A DNA stretch of 64,000 bases, from contig OZ234497.1 of assembly GCA_965153455.1 (NCBI GenBank), positions 4,402,001-4,466,000 of the forward strand, given 5' to 3'. Source of the stretch: Sphagnum compactum. Taxonomy: Eukaryota > Bryophyta > Sphagnopsida > Sphagnales. The notes beneath the pieces were generated by a model, which saw only the letters and a program-made list of their open reading frames with translations, was not told where the DNA came from and searched no databases. Shown here piece by piece: positions 1 to 13,479 of the stretch (position 1 is its first letter; every line of letters begins with the position of its first letter). The translations under genes were made by a program, and so were the position numbers.

Positions 1-1600
1 TTAAATTGCCAACTGGCAGTAAGCTTCAGCTTAGTACCTGTCAGAGGTGCGGGTCCCTTGGGGGAAAGGTACTTATTTTGCTCTAATTTATTTTTCTCGT
101 GTCTTTTGATGACAGTAGTGGTGTCTCTGAGCAAAATTCAGATCTCCAAACCCAAGTTTGTAGCAATCCAAGAAAAACTGTTGTTTTTTGTTTAAAAAAC
201 CAACACTTCATAAACAGGTCATGGACCCTTTGCCCATTAACTATTTAAATCTGCTCTAATCTACAAATTAATAATTTCGTCCAGTTATTTTTCATGGCTT
301 TTGCTATCAACTACTTTTGCTCTAGATAAATTTCCTTCTTTTTTTTTCATGACTTTGCCATCAAATATTTTGCTCTACAAATAGATTTCCTGGTTCTTTT
401 TCATGACTTTGCGATTCAACTATTTTGCTCTAATCCAGAAAAGAAATTTCCTTCTGTTTTCTTTGCCATCCAATTTTGCTCTCTACTCTACAAATTAAAT
501 TTCCTGCTGCTTTTTCTATGCCCCACAATGAAGCTTGGTGAGGTTGCTCCTAATTTTTTCAATTTTTAATTAAAATTATTTCCAAATTATTAGTAAGAAT
601 ATATTTTATTGAAACTGACATCATTGAAATCTCCATATATATTTTTTATTTCATTGCAGTGGCTTAACAAGTTGACAAGTTGACCTCCAAAATAAATTAT
701 GTACCTTGTAAGAAAGAACTGCTAAAGTACTTGCTACTAGCCACCCCTACTATGACTATAAAAATGTAATTGACATCCCCATGCAATGAAACAAGGGATT
801 TTTTGAAAGTTCAATTTTTAAATGTTTTTTGGTTTCAACATCATTCTGAAATTATTAGAGTTATCCGTAAAGTAAGGAAAACACAGCACCAGAAGCCTGA
901 GTTTGGTCATACACGGGTTGAGATTTGTAAAACCCTGCAAAAAATACATTAGCATTAAATGAGGGTGAAACTAAAAAAAAGCCATCAAATTTGGTGGTGA
1001 ACGCCTCACTGTTGCTACATATATTTTCACTGCTCCTCCCTATACACCTACTATAATTAGTCTCAAACCTTGTGCATTGAATGCTGAGTTTGAGCATTTC
1101 ACACAAAGATTTAATAAAATTTCATTGCTTTGTGGATACCACTAAAAGAGGGGATAGGGTGTGAAAGGAGGCCCAAAGACAGGGTGAATACACGGTGACC
1201 TTATGGATAACTCTATTATGTCAAATTCTTGTCAATGGCTTCAATCAGAAATTGGAAGAACCTTGAAATATAATGAAGAGCCCTAGGGGGTTTGGTATAG
1301 GGTAAAGGCACTCCAACAACAACAAGGGACCTCGGACAAGACAACAACTGCATCTAGTCTCACATTTTGAGAATATGTCCTCACCTGCAGGCTTTACCCA
1401 TTATAAAGGATAAGTGAACATTATCATGACCCTAAACATAAGTAGAGCATGAGGTGGAGGGGAAAGGTTTTTACACCTACTCCTAAAGAGTGGAGAAGAT
1501 CTTACACCTATTCATAGGCATAAGATCCTTTCCCAAAGAGTAGGCATAAGATTCATCCTACTCTTAAGGAGTACGTGTAACATCCCTTCTTGTCTTCTAG
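1..1600. other. Intergenic AT-rich DNA
   Basis: No gene seen. At 280-510 a TTTTGCTCTA-containing motif recurs every 60-70 bases with TTTCATGACTTTGC, a degenerate short tandem repeat. Confidence 0.6.
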
Positions 1601-1607
1601 GATCGAG

Positions 1608-1687
1608 AGTGGGGACATTCTGGGAATGAGGGCCTGGTCTAGGGTGGGAGTTGAGCACAGGACCTGAATTCCCAGAATGTCCCCACT
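1608..1687. repeat. 20-bp perfect inverted repeat
   Basis: The arms AGTGGGGACATTCTGGGAAT (1608-1627) and its exact reverse complement (1668-1687) enclose a 40-base loop. It lies in a stretch (1440-1570) with several smaller repeated CCTACTC/AAGGAGT/AAGAGTAGG pieces. Confidence 0.75.
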
Positions 1688-1837
1688 TGAGGAACTTATT
1701 GGGCTAAAGATCTGGCACAATTTGGATGACTCTGATTTTGTTTGCAAAGGAGGAGATTCACCCTATGCATAAGGTGCCATCCTCTCTTGAGAATGAAATT
1801 TTACTGAGAGAAAGACACCCTTCACTGACACTAAAAT

Positions 1838-2820
1838 AATTATACCTTTATGAATATAAGGTGCCCTGCATAGTCACACTTTGGATTTTTCTGTCAGTGT
1901 TTTAGAAATTTAGAATCTCTTGCACTCAAATTTGCCTTGGCACCTTCGTGACCATGCCTTCGACCACGCTCTTCGCTAAACACCTAAATTATTTTCACAT
2001 GGCAAGCCATGCACTTCATTAGTTTTAGCATACAGCTTCATCTTGTAACCTTGGGCTAACCTTGACCTCTAGATAAGTGGGACTAAACCCAGTTGTGAAC
2101 TTCTCAACTGATTCAAAGCTTCATTGCTTAGAATTATCATCTTCCATTTCATGCCCTAATCATAAACTTGTGTCTAATTCAAGGATCTAACATGTCAAGC
2201 ACATCACCACGAGCCCTCTTCTTAAGCCTTCACTTCTCGACATTTATACAATTCATGAGTTTTGTCAAACTGAGTGTCGAACCTAGCTCAACACTGAGAT
2301 TCACAAACAGTGTTTTTTTTTTCAAATTCCTCAAGTAGGTGCACTGGCTAAGATCCTCAGCATTAATTAGCAATAAATGGCGACTGTCCGGGTGGACTAG
2401 TAGATCTTTTATGGAATCTTGCCTAGTTCTGATGACTTACAGGAACACAGTCTAAATGTGGTGGCTTCTAAGCTTTTTTGGTCAAGATATGGCGATTTTT
2501 TTTTTAAATCTCAAAAATCCCTTTGTTGAATTCGCCAGCCCTTTTTTTTAGCCACCAGGTTGCAAATATTCATCGACCCTTTTATTTTGTCACCAGGTTA
2601 CGAAAATTCGCCAAATAAGAAAACACTGCTCACAACCTAGTCTCCCACGGGGGCCACCCCCACAGTGGTTTGGACTTGGGCCCCAACTAGGCAAATCCGC
2701 ACACTTGAGGGTCAGCCTAGAAGACCATGTCACTTACACAAAAAAGAATTATACCTTTGCGAATGTACATAGGTACACTTTGGATTTTTCTGTGAGTGTT
2801 TTAGAAATCTAGAAACCCCC
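1838..2820. repeat. Diverged direct-repeat pair about 910 bp apart
   Basis: 1838-1916 and 2748-2815 share AATTATACCTTT(A/G)(T/C)GAAT and CACTTTGGATTTTTCTGT(C/G)AGTGTTTTAGAAAT. The intervening DNA has no recognisable coding and contains a short degraded TGGCGA/TTCGCC-type repeat at 2490-2612. They could be remnants of LTRs or a segmental duplication. Confidence 0.5.
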
Positions 2821-2992
2821 CCGCCCCCCCCTGGGCAGAGGATACTGATAATACCCTTGGCAGATCCTCTCTGCCCTGGGGAATGGTGTAACTCTGAGCA
2901 TCCTTGGGATTCTTTTGTCAGTGGTAGGGTAAATAACCTAGGTCTTCCAGTTGCAGGTTTTGATGAAAACCAATTGGTCCAGTCCCAACTAA

Positions 2993-3362
2993 GAGCATCT
3001 CCAGCGGTGCTCAGTATGTCATCCTGCACAGTAAAAATGGATGAAGGAAATCCAAGTATGCCGGTTTGACTCAGGAAAATGGTTTTGGCTCAGCATAATT
3101 GGGCAGGTTCACGTGCCTGGTAAAAGGCTCACCAGCGCTGTGCACCTGCCAAAAAGAGTGTAATAAATATTATCTAACTGTTGCTTTATGTTTCTGATTG
3201 GCCCATCATAATGATTGGTCCAAGTGGTTTGTTATTAGTAGTCCCCCACCTATTTGCTGTCCCAGTTCCAGTTTTATTGTCGAGTTGCAAAAGAGTGCAT
3301 AAGTAAGCTTGGATGTGAAAAATTATTTTTGCAGCGCCACATACTGAGCACCGCTCGAGATC
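2993..3362. mobile_element. MITE with TAA target duplication (PIF/Harbinger-like), copy 1
   Basis: The left end, GAGCATCTCCAGCGGTGCTC, and the right end, GAGCACCGCTCGAGATC, are inverted repeats that extend inward through AGTATGT. TAA lies immediately outside both ends (2990-2992 and 3363-3365), the target preference of PIF/Harbinger (Tourist) elements. The 370-bp interior has no transposase, so it is non-autonomous. A related copy sits at 43140-43415. Confidence 0.7.
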
Positions 3363-3707
3363 TAATGTATAAAATAGAATTTGCAAGAAATGTTTTTTGC
3401 AGGGGTTGTTTTCTCTATTTGAGTGGAGAAGATTCTAGATATAGGGCCTTTTGGATTTTGGGCTACCTCAAATCCAGCCTCAAGACGCAACCTAAGATTC
3501 AGAAGGCCCTGTTTCCGTAACCTTCACCTTCAAATAAAGTATGGCAGATTTTTTTAGTAAAAAAATAAATTTAAAAAATGGACAGATTTATCAGATGCCT
3601 CCTTCTCCAAACCCTCACTCGCTGGTGGCACTTTTAGGATTCAAGAGTGCTATCAAACCAGGAGTCAAACCTAACCCAACACTTAAACTCGCAACGTAGT
3701 CTAACAT

Positions 3708-4020
3708 GGCCACAGTGAACCAGCACCCACCAGTGCACCATCAAAGATGGATGATATGTGATCAGGAAACAGTTTTCTGTTCGGTTCCAGTTCCCTGGCT
3801 AACCAGGGTGGTTAGCTCAGTTGCTTTATTTACTACCTACCAACTAGGTAGGTAGTAAGAACAGCCCGTATCTACTATGTATAAACTATCGACTTACCTA
3901 GTAGTCCCCTATTTTGTTACCTACCTGTCTATATGTTAGACCTACATCTTATAGAATGGATTACCAAGATGAAACTGGGTAGTAACTCATCATAACAGCC
4001 CTGTGTTGGTCTGGACTAGG
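3708..4020. mobile_element. Palindrome-bearing MITE-like repeat, copy A
   Basis: The left end has GGCCACAGTGAACCAGCACC, an inverted match to the right end of copy E. Inside are the palindromic core GCTAACCA/TGGTTAGC (3798-3816) and a second inverted repeat TACTACCTACC/GGTAGGTAGTA (3831-3857). The right part (ATTACCAAGATGAAAC, then AGTAACTCATCATAAC) matches the inverted left part of copy E. Orientation is opposite to C, D and E. The right border is approximate. Confidence 0.55.
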
Positions 4021-4631
4021 CTAAGGTTGGTCTTAACCATATCCTTAACATGGTGGTCTTAACCTTAACCTTAACCAGCTGGTATTGAAATTTCAAAAGT
4101 CTGATAACCTACTTGGATGTTTCATCCATATAGGTTATAAATAGGTTGTTGTTAAACCCTAAACCCATTCACTGTAATTTGCAATACACCTTTGTGACTT
4201 ACACAAAAAGAAAAAGCCCTAAAACCTACCCTACCTACCAATATCAACCAGGTTATGAAGATGGTTATTCGACAACCAACCCTTACACATAATAGAGGAT
4301 TGTTGTTCAAAATATAATCAGTTAAATTGATAATTGGGGTTATTATTTTGATTCTGAATTTGATAATTGATGGGTTTTTTTTTTCAAAAAATGATAGTGA
4401 TAACTTGTGTGATCTCAAAAACTTTTGATAAAAAAACTCACCCCACAATTATTTAAAAACAAGCAATAACCAACCAACACTGATACTAACCATCCACAAT
4501 GCATTCACCTCCTTGGTAGGAGCCACCAAGTGTATTAGCTACCTACATAGTAACCACTTACATTCCCCAAGCCCTACTACTTCCCTATGGGACTTCCCAC
4601 TTAGCTCTCAAGATTAAAGAGTCAGAAATAC

Positions 4632-4970
4632 ATGGCACTACACCGCAAAGCAGGATGGATGATGTGTGGACAGCAAACACTTTTTCATTGTATTACTGTT
4701 CCATTGCTAACCACAGTGATTAGGTGTGCATCAACCCTCTACATCTATCTACATACCTACCTATCTACCTACCTAATAGCCAGCAAGTGCTTCACCAGTC
4801 TACCTACCTACTTACCTTCATATGAACCATTTACCTACTGGCCTACCTACTGAACTATGGTACTCACCCGCTTGCATAGGTTGTTACCTCAGTATTGTGA
4901 GGTAGACGGAGAATGGTTTATAGGATAGGTGACCCACATACCACATCAGTTCATCCACAATTGATTTGGA
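4632..4970. mobile_element. Palindrome-bearing MITE-like repeat, copy B
   Basis: It has the same orientation as copy A. It begins at a CACTACACCGCAAAGCAGGA segment equivalent to the subterminal part of A, then GGATGGATGATGTGTGGACA, the core GCTAACCACAGTGATTAG (4706-4723), an expanded CTACCTAC tract (4741-4860) and TTCATCCACAATTG (4950-4963), which matches copy E inverted. Ends are diverged. Confidence 0.5.
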
Positions 4971-6830
4971 AAGACCTTGTTGGATTTTTTGAGTGTAGTT
5001 GGACGGCATGTTCCTCATCATAACTTTTCATCCATGAAAGGAAGATGTTTCAAAAAACATATTGCCGACTTTGTGGGCGTTTTCTTTTGTCAAAATATCT
5101 TGCCTCCCCTTTTTTTCGTGATACACGAGTATCTTTTGGGTATTATGGAAAACCCAAAAAAATAACTCCTACGGGCCTTTACTTATAGTAAAGCCCTCAA
5201 TCATCGATTTTATCGTAATTGGGTATGTGTTTGGTTCCATCTTCACTTGAGTGGGCCCTTATTCCTATAAAGCCCAAGGCCAAGGGCTTTATGTACCACA
5301 TAGCAGCTTTTGAGTGGATGATGTAATTGTGGGTGTTGGCTCGCATATTCCCTTTGGCAATGGAGGAGGCTAACTCACTTGCCATTTCACTAGGGTAGAA
5401 TGGTCGGTGAGTGAACATTTAAGCGTTCAAGGCAGGCCGGATCAAAGGGGAGGGCTTTGTTGTTTTTGGTGTCCAAAAATAAACTTGAAGACCTCTTCTT
5501 GGCGCATCTAACACACTAATTGTTTTCAAAAACGGATTAGAAATGAGAAAGTTACGCCCCCCCCAAAAGTAGAGGGGGTCAAGAACTGAAAAAAAACAAA
5601 CCACATAACATTACAAAGCCAATTCCTAAGCACCCCAAAAATTCTTTGTATGTTGCTATGTTGTTACTACAGTTCCAAGTTGATTTTTAGAACTAAAGGT
5701 GGCGCTCCTATAGCACTTTAAATCGTTTAAAATGAACAAGAAATAAGAAACTTATAAGCTTTGAAAGTAGGAGGGGTCCACAGAGAAAAAAAAACAAGTT
5801 TCCTAAGTTGAAAAGCTTATTTTTCTTCTTGTTATATTTCCATTATTCTTTTTGCTTTGCACTTCAAAGATGATTTCTAGAGCTTGAGGTAGTTTGAAGC
5901 AACGCTCTCATAACATTTCAAATCTTTCAAAATTAAGCACAGAAGCAAAGATCTAAAGAAATGTTGTCATAAGGTAATGATCAATGATGGGTAATTCTAC
6001 CCTACTTTGCATTTTCGAACACCCTTTAATGTTTAAGTGCAATGGTCATCAGACTAGTGTTGCTTTTTCTAGCTTTTAAAATGGAGCATCACTAACAATC
6101 CTCCCGCAAAATACATATGGCACTAATTGGTGAACAATATGTAAAGAGTTGTTCAAACCAGCTTTTTACAAGTATTAATTGCCTTTCATAATCGAGTCAG
6201 TTATCAATTGGTTCTCTTGATAAGAATCGATTGGCTATCATCTAGGGTGCTACCCATGTTGATACCCAAATGTCATTTATCATTTTTGAGATAACTGATT
6301 TGTTAAAAATAAATTTTTGATTAAAATTTTTATTTTTTCATACCTAAGTAGATTATATGGATAACGATCGGGTATGGTTTATAAGGGCTTATGATATAAA
6401 GAGTCTAAAGGTAGGGTCTTAGGTCCTAAACTACCTACATTTTGGTTAGGTAATTGTTTAAGGTTCAGGTTATAGGAAGTGGATATAGCTTGAGGTGTTT
6501 TTCTTCTCACATGGGGAGCAAGAGATAAGAAGTTCAACAACTTCTTGTTTCATGTGTTTTTTTTTTGCTTGCTCTAACTTGTGACTAGTGATTAACTCTT
6601 TGTTATTGTAATACTTTTTTCATTCTTGTTACAGAGATTTGCTCTTTTTATTTATTTATTATTGCACATGTTGTTGGGTTTTCATCATTTCTTTTCCTAG
6701 GTCAATTTATTTTTCATTTATCTCTTTGTTAATTTCTTGTTTTTTGTTTCAAGTATTGTTTTTTTTTAAGGCATTAATCAAATGCTTCATTGTTTTTTTT
6801 TGGCTATAGGTGTTGGTCATAATTATTGTA
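4971..6830. other. Intergenic, no gene seen
   Basis: AT-rich. At 5253-5300 a segment (CTTATTCCTATAAAGCCCAA and on) resembles 56640-56690; read on the minus strand both give KP-x-AL-x-FIGIR. 5695-5960 has two diverged copies of a short segment (GAACTAAAGGTGGCGCTCCT, and GAGCTTGAGGTAGTTTGAAG with TCATAACATTTCAAATC). Confidence 0.5.
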
Positions 6831-7620
6831 AGCAAATCTAGTGTTTCATGGGCATTGATGTTGTTCATGGACGTTTGAGGTTGCTTTTCAGCTTTCAGTG
6901 TTGTTTGTGTGTTTTACAAATGTTATGTGTTGTGACATTACTCAAGTGTTTTTGGTGTTTTTGGTGTGTGTTGTAAGTGTTGTTCAAATGCTTCTGGCAC
7001 TACTCTTTGTGTTGCAAATTCTATTTGTGTTGTTCGATCATTGCCAATGTTTTTTGGGGTATTGCAAGTGTTGTTAATGTTGTTCAAGTGCTTTTAATGT
7101 TGCTTGGGTGTTTTCATTGTTGCTCATGCATTGCTAGGCTTTTCAAGGTGTTATCAATGTCTTTTGTGTGTCTTAGTGCGTGTTTAGATGTTGCCAATGT
7201 AGTTCATGGTGTTGATGGTGTTTTACAAGTATTGTTTGTCTACTTTCCCCATTTTTATGGTTGTTACTACCCTTACCCTATTGTGTAGGTTAAAGTTTCA
7301 TTGGAAGCTCAAGTATTTTGGTTTAGGGTTTAGGGTTCAACACCAACATATGGACTTCAAGTATGTCTTTGACTCTTTTCCAAGTTTAAAAAAAATGTGT
7401 TTACATTTTTTCCCTAAATGTACATTGTTTATAATCTTTTGTTTTCTATTTCTTTGGTTTTGTATATTGTTGTATGTATGTTTGAAATAATGTTTTGATA
7501 TTATGTTTGTCTATTTGTGCAAAAGAAGCTTGCAAGTTTCACAAGTCTTAACTTGGAAGAACTAGATTTTTCAAACTTTTGATTTACATTTTTAAAGTAC
7601 ATTTGAGGTAATTTTATGCT
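6830..7620. repeat. GT-rich low-complexity stretch and telomere-like motif
   Basis: 6830-7240 consists of degenerate TGTTGTTCAAGTG/TGTTGGT-type units with G and T dominating the plus strand. At 7322-7336 there are two consecutive TTTAGGG units, the plant telomere repeat, as a short interstitial motif. Open frames here are products of the composition. Confidence 0.6.
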
Positions 7621-9600
7621 TGCATATTTTCATTGATAATTTGTTTGCATAGTGCATCATGTGAGTGCATGAGAAAACTAAAGAGAAAAGGTTTGAAAGT
7701 TGCCAAGTTTTCAATTAAAATTAAGGATACAATGCAAACCATTTTGAAAAAAATGCATGAACAAAAAGATAAGTGAACACCCCATGGAAAAAAAATCTTC
7801 AACTTGGGCAATCTTTTGTGTCAATGATGAGTCAAAAGTCGATGTCAAAGTGCCACAAGTCATGTGTCACATGTTGTGTTATGGTAGACTAGTAGGTCAT
7901 GCATAATTGGAACAAAGAGCAAGGCTAAGGAAAGGTCTAATTTCATATTTCAAGAATAATGAAATAATTGTATTGAAAAAACATGTTGATGTAGACCATT
8001 GATTAATTGTAAAAAATTTTGAGGAACAAGAACAACATGAAAAGTTTAACGAAAAAATAGTTAACAAATAAAAGGTTGTAGTAGATGTGAATGCAATTCC
8101 AAATTTTTTGAGGCCATAGATCCTTTCAAAAAGGATAATGTGCACCACAAAGAAGTTTTGGAAAATTTGGGTCTTTTTGTTGTTAAAAATCATTTGCCCA
8201 TTCAATTTGTTTAAAATATTTGGCTAAAACATTTGGTAGTATAATTATGTTGTTTCCCTGTTTAGAAAAACCTTTAGTTAAGAAATGTTACTATACTTAG
8301 TTGAAAAGACAAAATAAACATATGTTTTCCTAGTTTTAGCAAATTACATTTTTATTATTGCAAGTTTTTATCTTTGGATGTCCAAAAGGGCCAATGATGT
8401 TTTTGCATTGGTTTTCAATTTCTTAGGAAAAGATTGGGTGCCAAAACATATTACAATTGGCTTGTTTGACATCTAAAACTTTCAAGCAAACATTGAAAAA
8501 TAAATTATAAGATTTTTTATAACAATATGGATTGGAAAAAAAATCCTTGTTTATGTCAAAGACATTGAGGAGTCAAATTTGAATACCATGATAACTATTA
8601 TAAACTCAATGGTCAATTATAAAACTTTGGGTGTGATGGAAAGTTTTTAGAACACAATTTTTGGTCATGCTTTCATTAAGGCTTGTTAATATGCAATTAT
8701 TGATGAAAGAAGGGGTTTGAAATATGTTTCCATCAAATTTGCCTAGGTAGATTTGTAAAAATGTATAACATGGAATAAAAAGTTAGGGAAAAAACAAGAC
8801 TAATGGAAAGGTTGCATTATTGTAAGCCTAAGGCTTGAGAATTTGAACACATTAGTTAAAACAAAGTAAAATGCCAATTGTTATATTTTGGTTTTTTTTT
8901 TCCCATTGATTTGAATTTTGTTGCTACAAATTTTTGCCTTATGATTGGAGATTTGATTTGTGCAAGTTTGCAAGAAAAGCAATCATGTTTTAAGAAGCTT
9001 TTCAATTGAAAAACTCATTGCCATTTATTATGATAGGCAAATTGGTCCTAAGATCGTTGGTTGTGTCTTTTCACATGGCATATATCATAAATTACTATAA
9101 ATGTTTTTCCTATTGTTGGAATTGCTTGTGTTTTGAGCCAGTTAAAAGGTCATTGGGTCATTGGTTGTTGAATGATGCCTTGAATGTAATTGTATCCATG
9201 AGTTTTAAACTAAAGGAAGAATTGTGGTCTTGTTGTTCTTGAGAGTAATTATAGTTGTTGTCCAAGTAGGAGTAGTGAAAATATGTGTAACAGCAATGGA
9301 GGTTCAAGAAAAAGGAATACAAGAAACATAGCAGGAGTGGAGGCACTTAAGAAAAATGAATCTTAGTTAAAATGTGCTGCACTTAATCCTTGATGAAGCA
9401 AAACCAACAATAAAAGGAAAAAGGAAAGTAAGGAAAAAGGGGTTGGAGGGTGGTGAAAAGTAAAGAACTAAAAAAATTGACAGTTGGGAAGAGGTGGAGG
9501 AGGAGTTAGAGAATAATAGCTTAGTAGATGGGGAGGATTGTAGGGATTGGAACCACATGTAATAGCAAATAGAAAAGAAAAAATTGGTTGAATTTTTTTT
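7620..9600 (+). pseudogene. hAT transposase pseudogene, N-terminal and central part
   Basis: Frame-shifted plus-strand pieces match the plant hAT transposase core. At 8345-8475 the translation runs through WMSKRANDVFALVFNFLG and DWVPKHITIGLFD. At 8539-8600 it gives KILVYVKDIEESNLNTM, then GHAFIKAC (8664-8690), KYVSIKFA, and the linker ending LENLNTLVKTK. HWLLNDALN (9160-9186) is probably part of the same protein. The copy has many stops and frameshifts and cannot make a transposase. Its C-terminal half appears at 13480-14310, beyond a retroelement. The upstream limit, near 7620, is uncertain; the zinc-finger BED region is not clearly readable. Confidence 0.75.
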
Positions 9601-9899
9601 CAATTAAGGTTAGTTTTATTTTTTTCAGCTTTGACCCAATGGTCTTGGTTAGGGTTTTTGTTTCATTTTGAGCTTGTGTTCTAGTGGAACCCTTAAGATT
9701 TCAGTGAGATTGATCGTTGGACCAAAACCTGTGGACATCCACCTATTAGAAAAAACTTTGGACTTTTTGTAGGTTTTTTCTCAAGGGTCCAGGTTCTCAT
9801 GGAAGATGAAAATAGAGTGGCGTCTTAGGTGTGTGGGCTTAGAACTTGACAAAAATATTCCTGATTAAAGAGTTTGTCCAAAAAAAACACAAACGACAT

Positions 9900-12800
9900 T
9901 TTTTTGGGGTCAATGTTGTACATAGTTATTAGAGTGGATTGGGATATTTGTGAAGAAGGTATCTAGTCCACCACGATTGTTTCTTTTTTTAAATTTGTGC
10001 GGTGTTATTTATCTCAAGTCCTTTGGGATTGGGAACAAAAAGTGAAACCTATAATATTTTTGCATAATCCCATCAAACCTTGTCGTTCTCATCACCCATT
10101 TGCTTTATCATGTGCCACAACAAACCTAGTTTCCACCCCATCTCCCATGCAAACCACACACCACCCGCTAGTTCCCTTTACTGGCCCCTAGCCTCTTGTG
10201 TGAATGTGGGGCCCCAACCCTACACTTTCCCAAACCCCCTTGATCATGCACATGTAGGACATTTGCCCTTTCCACTCTACCAACCCCTCTAGTTGCACAT
10301 GATCAGACCCCCCAACCTACCTTCATATCCTTGACACGTTTGCAACCTCCACTTAAAGTCTCTTGCCCCACCTGTTGGCACCAATTTACCAGTCAAGGGT
10401 TAGCTTGTCATTAGCGTTTTAATCAAACACCCAATTCATCTATCCAAACCCCCATGACCATCCCAACTTAATACCTTCCTTTGTTCCCACCATGCTTGCA
10501 TAAGCTTAGATTTGGGTTTTGTTTTTGGATGTCTTCAAGTCCTTTCATTTAGGCTTTCGTCATCCTTGATTTTATAATCGCATCCTTGCTGCTTTACAAT
10601 GTGACGTACAAGTGACATTTCGTTTTCCATTGGATAAGCTAGTGCAAGACCCTAGGATGTGGCAGCTTGGCATTTGTTCTTCTTATTACCCCAATGGTGT
10701 CTTGTTTTGCCCCCATGTGGTGGGGCAATGAGGCATAATGAAACGCAAATTCGACTCAAGTGTTTTCTAGCAAATGATTGAGTATATTTACAAAAGAAGT
10801 TTTATTTGCGAACCCAAGCTTTGGCGACAAGTTTGTGTTCAGTGCTTCTTCCCCAACATGATCCCATAACTTATAAACGCCTTCTTTATAGTCTAATTTT
10901 AAGACATGCAAGGGAATATCCTAGAGCAACTCGTGCCTTGGCACCATTTTCCCTTGCACCCATGTCTTTTGACACCACCTCAGTTCTCACCACATTACAC
11001 CATGAATTAAATAACTACTTTCCACTTTTCTTAAAAGATTATGAACCAGACCAAGACCTTGAATTTCTTTCTAATTCTTTCAAATTGGCATTCCAACGCA
11101 TGCCCCATATGTTGGCAAATGGTCCTTTTGGGATGGTTTTTGAACACCTTCGGGATTGTCTTCACTTAAAAAATTTAACAACTAAATACCCTTAGTTATT
11201 TTAGCTTTGTTTTCATAAGGTCACATTCCACTTCAAATTGCACATGTCCTTGGCACAACCCACCTTTTAGCCATGACCAAGTCTTTAGGCGAAGTTTATC
11301 CCATTGTAGTGGGGGAACATTGTATTGATTCACAAGTTGTGTTTTATGCCTTTAATTTCGCGACACCTTTGCAACATATTTTCCCCACATTAATTTGCAG
11401 TTGCAATTAAGGGCGGTCATGAAATAATAATCCATGGCATTAGGTGCACTTTAGACCTTTACCCCGATTGGGTTTTTTTCCAACTAGACGTGGCAAACGC
11501 CTTCAATTCGGTGTTAAAAGGGGTCATATTTTAAGAACTTCATGTAGTAAGCGGAGACATCATGCAACTCATCCTTTTTTTTTCGTGCATTTAATGCATT
11601 TGAATCTCCCTTATTTTACTACCATTGTAATTGTGAAGGTGATGTCACAATCATCCCTTTTGCCATGGGAACCTGTCAAGGTGATCCCTCGGGAGGGGCA
11701 CTATTCACATTAGCCCACTTTAGGGCTTTGTGTTCTACAACTAATCATTTCCCTTATAGTGTATTTCCATTCATTACAAACGACATTCACATCATAGGTC
11801 CCTTTTTTATTGTATCATTTGTATATGAACATTTCCAAATCGAGCTTCGTGTGATATAGGTCTTTCTATCCAACCTCATAAATGTGTAGCATGATCATTT
11901 TTTGGCCTATCGTTAACTTCAACACCCCATCCTAGTTTACCACTCCATCAAAAGGAATTAGAGTTTTGGGAATTCCATTGGGCACTTCATCATTCACATC
12001 ATCCTTCATCAAATATGCCCTATTAGAGGATGTTCGACATGTGGATCTTTTCCCTAGAATGGGTGATGTTTAGGTAACCTTTGGAATTTTAAATAACTGT
12101 TTGGTGGAACAGCCATCATAATTCTTATGGTGTACACCTCCCTCTTCCACCTTCATAAAGTCCTTCGTTACTTTTGACTCCTCCCTCCCTCAAGTGTTTG
12201 GGCGCCTCTTGGGTCCAAGATCATTTGACAACCTAGAAGGATTTCTAACCCATAAACAAGGCTCTTTCCCAATAATGTTTGGTGGCATTGGGCTCATATC
12301 GACGGCCACCATCACCCTAATAGCCTATTTAGGGAGTTGGGCCCTTGTAGCCTCAATCATAACTTCTAGGTTCGTGGTTGATCAATGTCCCTTCCTTTTT
12401 GAAGCCTTAACATGAGTCAACAATAACAGCTCCCTTTCCAACAAAACCTCAAGGTAACATGTGATCTCCTACCGCCCCCAATTCACGCATGTTTTCCTTC
12501 ATTTAAACAACTCATTCGGCAACAAATGGTTCAGTTTCAAGATTCCATTCAGAGTGTCTACACCATCATACCTTTTCCAACATGTTTTTTGATGGGATAT
12601 TTTAAGCCCATCGTGTTCAAGTTCTATCATGAATACAACTTGGATTGCCCCATCCTTCAATTGTAAGTATCCCTCGATGCATGTGCACACATCCCATCAA
12701 CCCTATGGGTATCCACTTCTTATGTTATGTTCATGCCAATGAGTGCATAGGAACCCATGATGTAGTTCAGGACACCTTTGTTACCATTGTGTAGGATGCT

Positions 12801-13430
12801 AGCTTCCATGTGGGGTGAGAACAACTACATGCGCTTCCTTCAAACACATTCAACTTCTCTTGTTAATGAATCGACATTGTGCTCACCAAAGATGACATTC
12901 GCACCTTAGTCAACGTTGTCATTGCCGACCCAACGTGCAAGTAGATTTACTTCCCCAATCTTGTGCTACTTACGGATTTGCTACTTCTGATGTGGCTCAA
13001 GCCAAAAATGGAGTTATTGCGACCGACACCCCGCCAATCAATTCTTCCCCTTAATAGTGAAGATATTTGGATGTCTACATAGGTACGCAGATGTGTTTTT
13101 ACACAATTGTGCCAATGCCATTTGGAGTTTGAAAGGACTAGAAGGTCCTCCTCTTTTTGTCTTGGTTACATTTTTTGGCAAAAAAATTCAATCACATTGT
13201 AAAGGTTGCAACCATCCTCAATCTTAAGTCGGGCGGTAGTTGTAGGCCTAGCTACTTCTTGAGTTCCACCCCTTGAAGACACCCTTCCATCTCCATGATC
13301 AACTTATTGCAAGCAATTGGTTTTTGATATGGAAAAATACGGCCAACCTATTACAAGAGGTTGGTTTTGATAGATTTTGACATCTAGTTTGAACTAACTT
13401 GACGTCCTGCGTATTCTCCTTTTTTTTTTA
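9900..13430 (+). pseudogene. Non-LTR (LINE-like) reverse transcriptase pseudogene
   Basis: The readable core starts near 10560. One unbroken stretch (10806-11192, 129 codons) holds the region before the fingers, with PHMLANGPFGMVFEHLRD. Motif A follows as FQLDVANAFNS (near 11475-11508), then FAMGTCQGDPSGGALF in the next block (11659-11706), and the catalytic box, which reads FITNDIHIIG where F-A-D-D would be expected (11770-11799). FGRLLGPRSFDNLEG and TFGGIGLISTATIT-like blocks lie at 12194-12330, and C-terminal blocks continue to about 13300. Many stops, frameshifts and loss of one catalytic aspartate make it inactive. The 9.9-10.5 kb portion is C-rich and may be the remains of ORF1. No poly(A) tail or target-site duplication was identified with confidence. 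Confidence 0.7.
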
Positions 13431-13479
13431 ATCCCTTTGTATATTTCCCTAATCTACGATGTGTCTATCAGTAAATTTT

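Noticed and set aside
3836-3860. CTACCTAC tracts as simple microsatellites
   Set aside because: They occur only inside the palindrome-bearing repeat family and form inverted pairs, so they are part of that element.
4153-4168. AAACCCTAAACCC as a telomere array
   Set aside because: Only two units; short telomere-like motifs are common in plant DNA.
4152-4448. 98-codon minus-strand frame
   Set aside because: AT-rich chance frame between two MITE copies, without recognisable motif.
6977-7288. 103-codon Cys/Val-rich plus-strand frame
   Set aside because: Product of the GT-rich degenerate repeat, with no domain and no codon structure.
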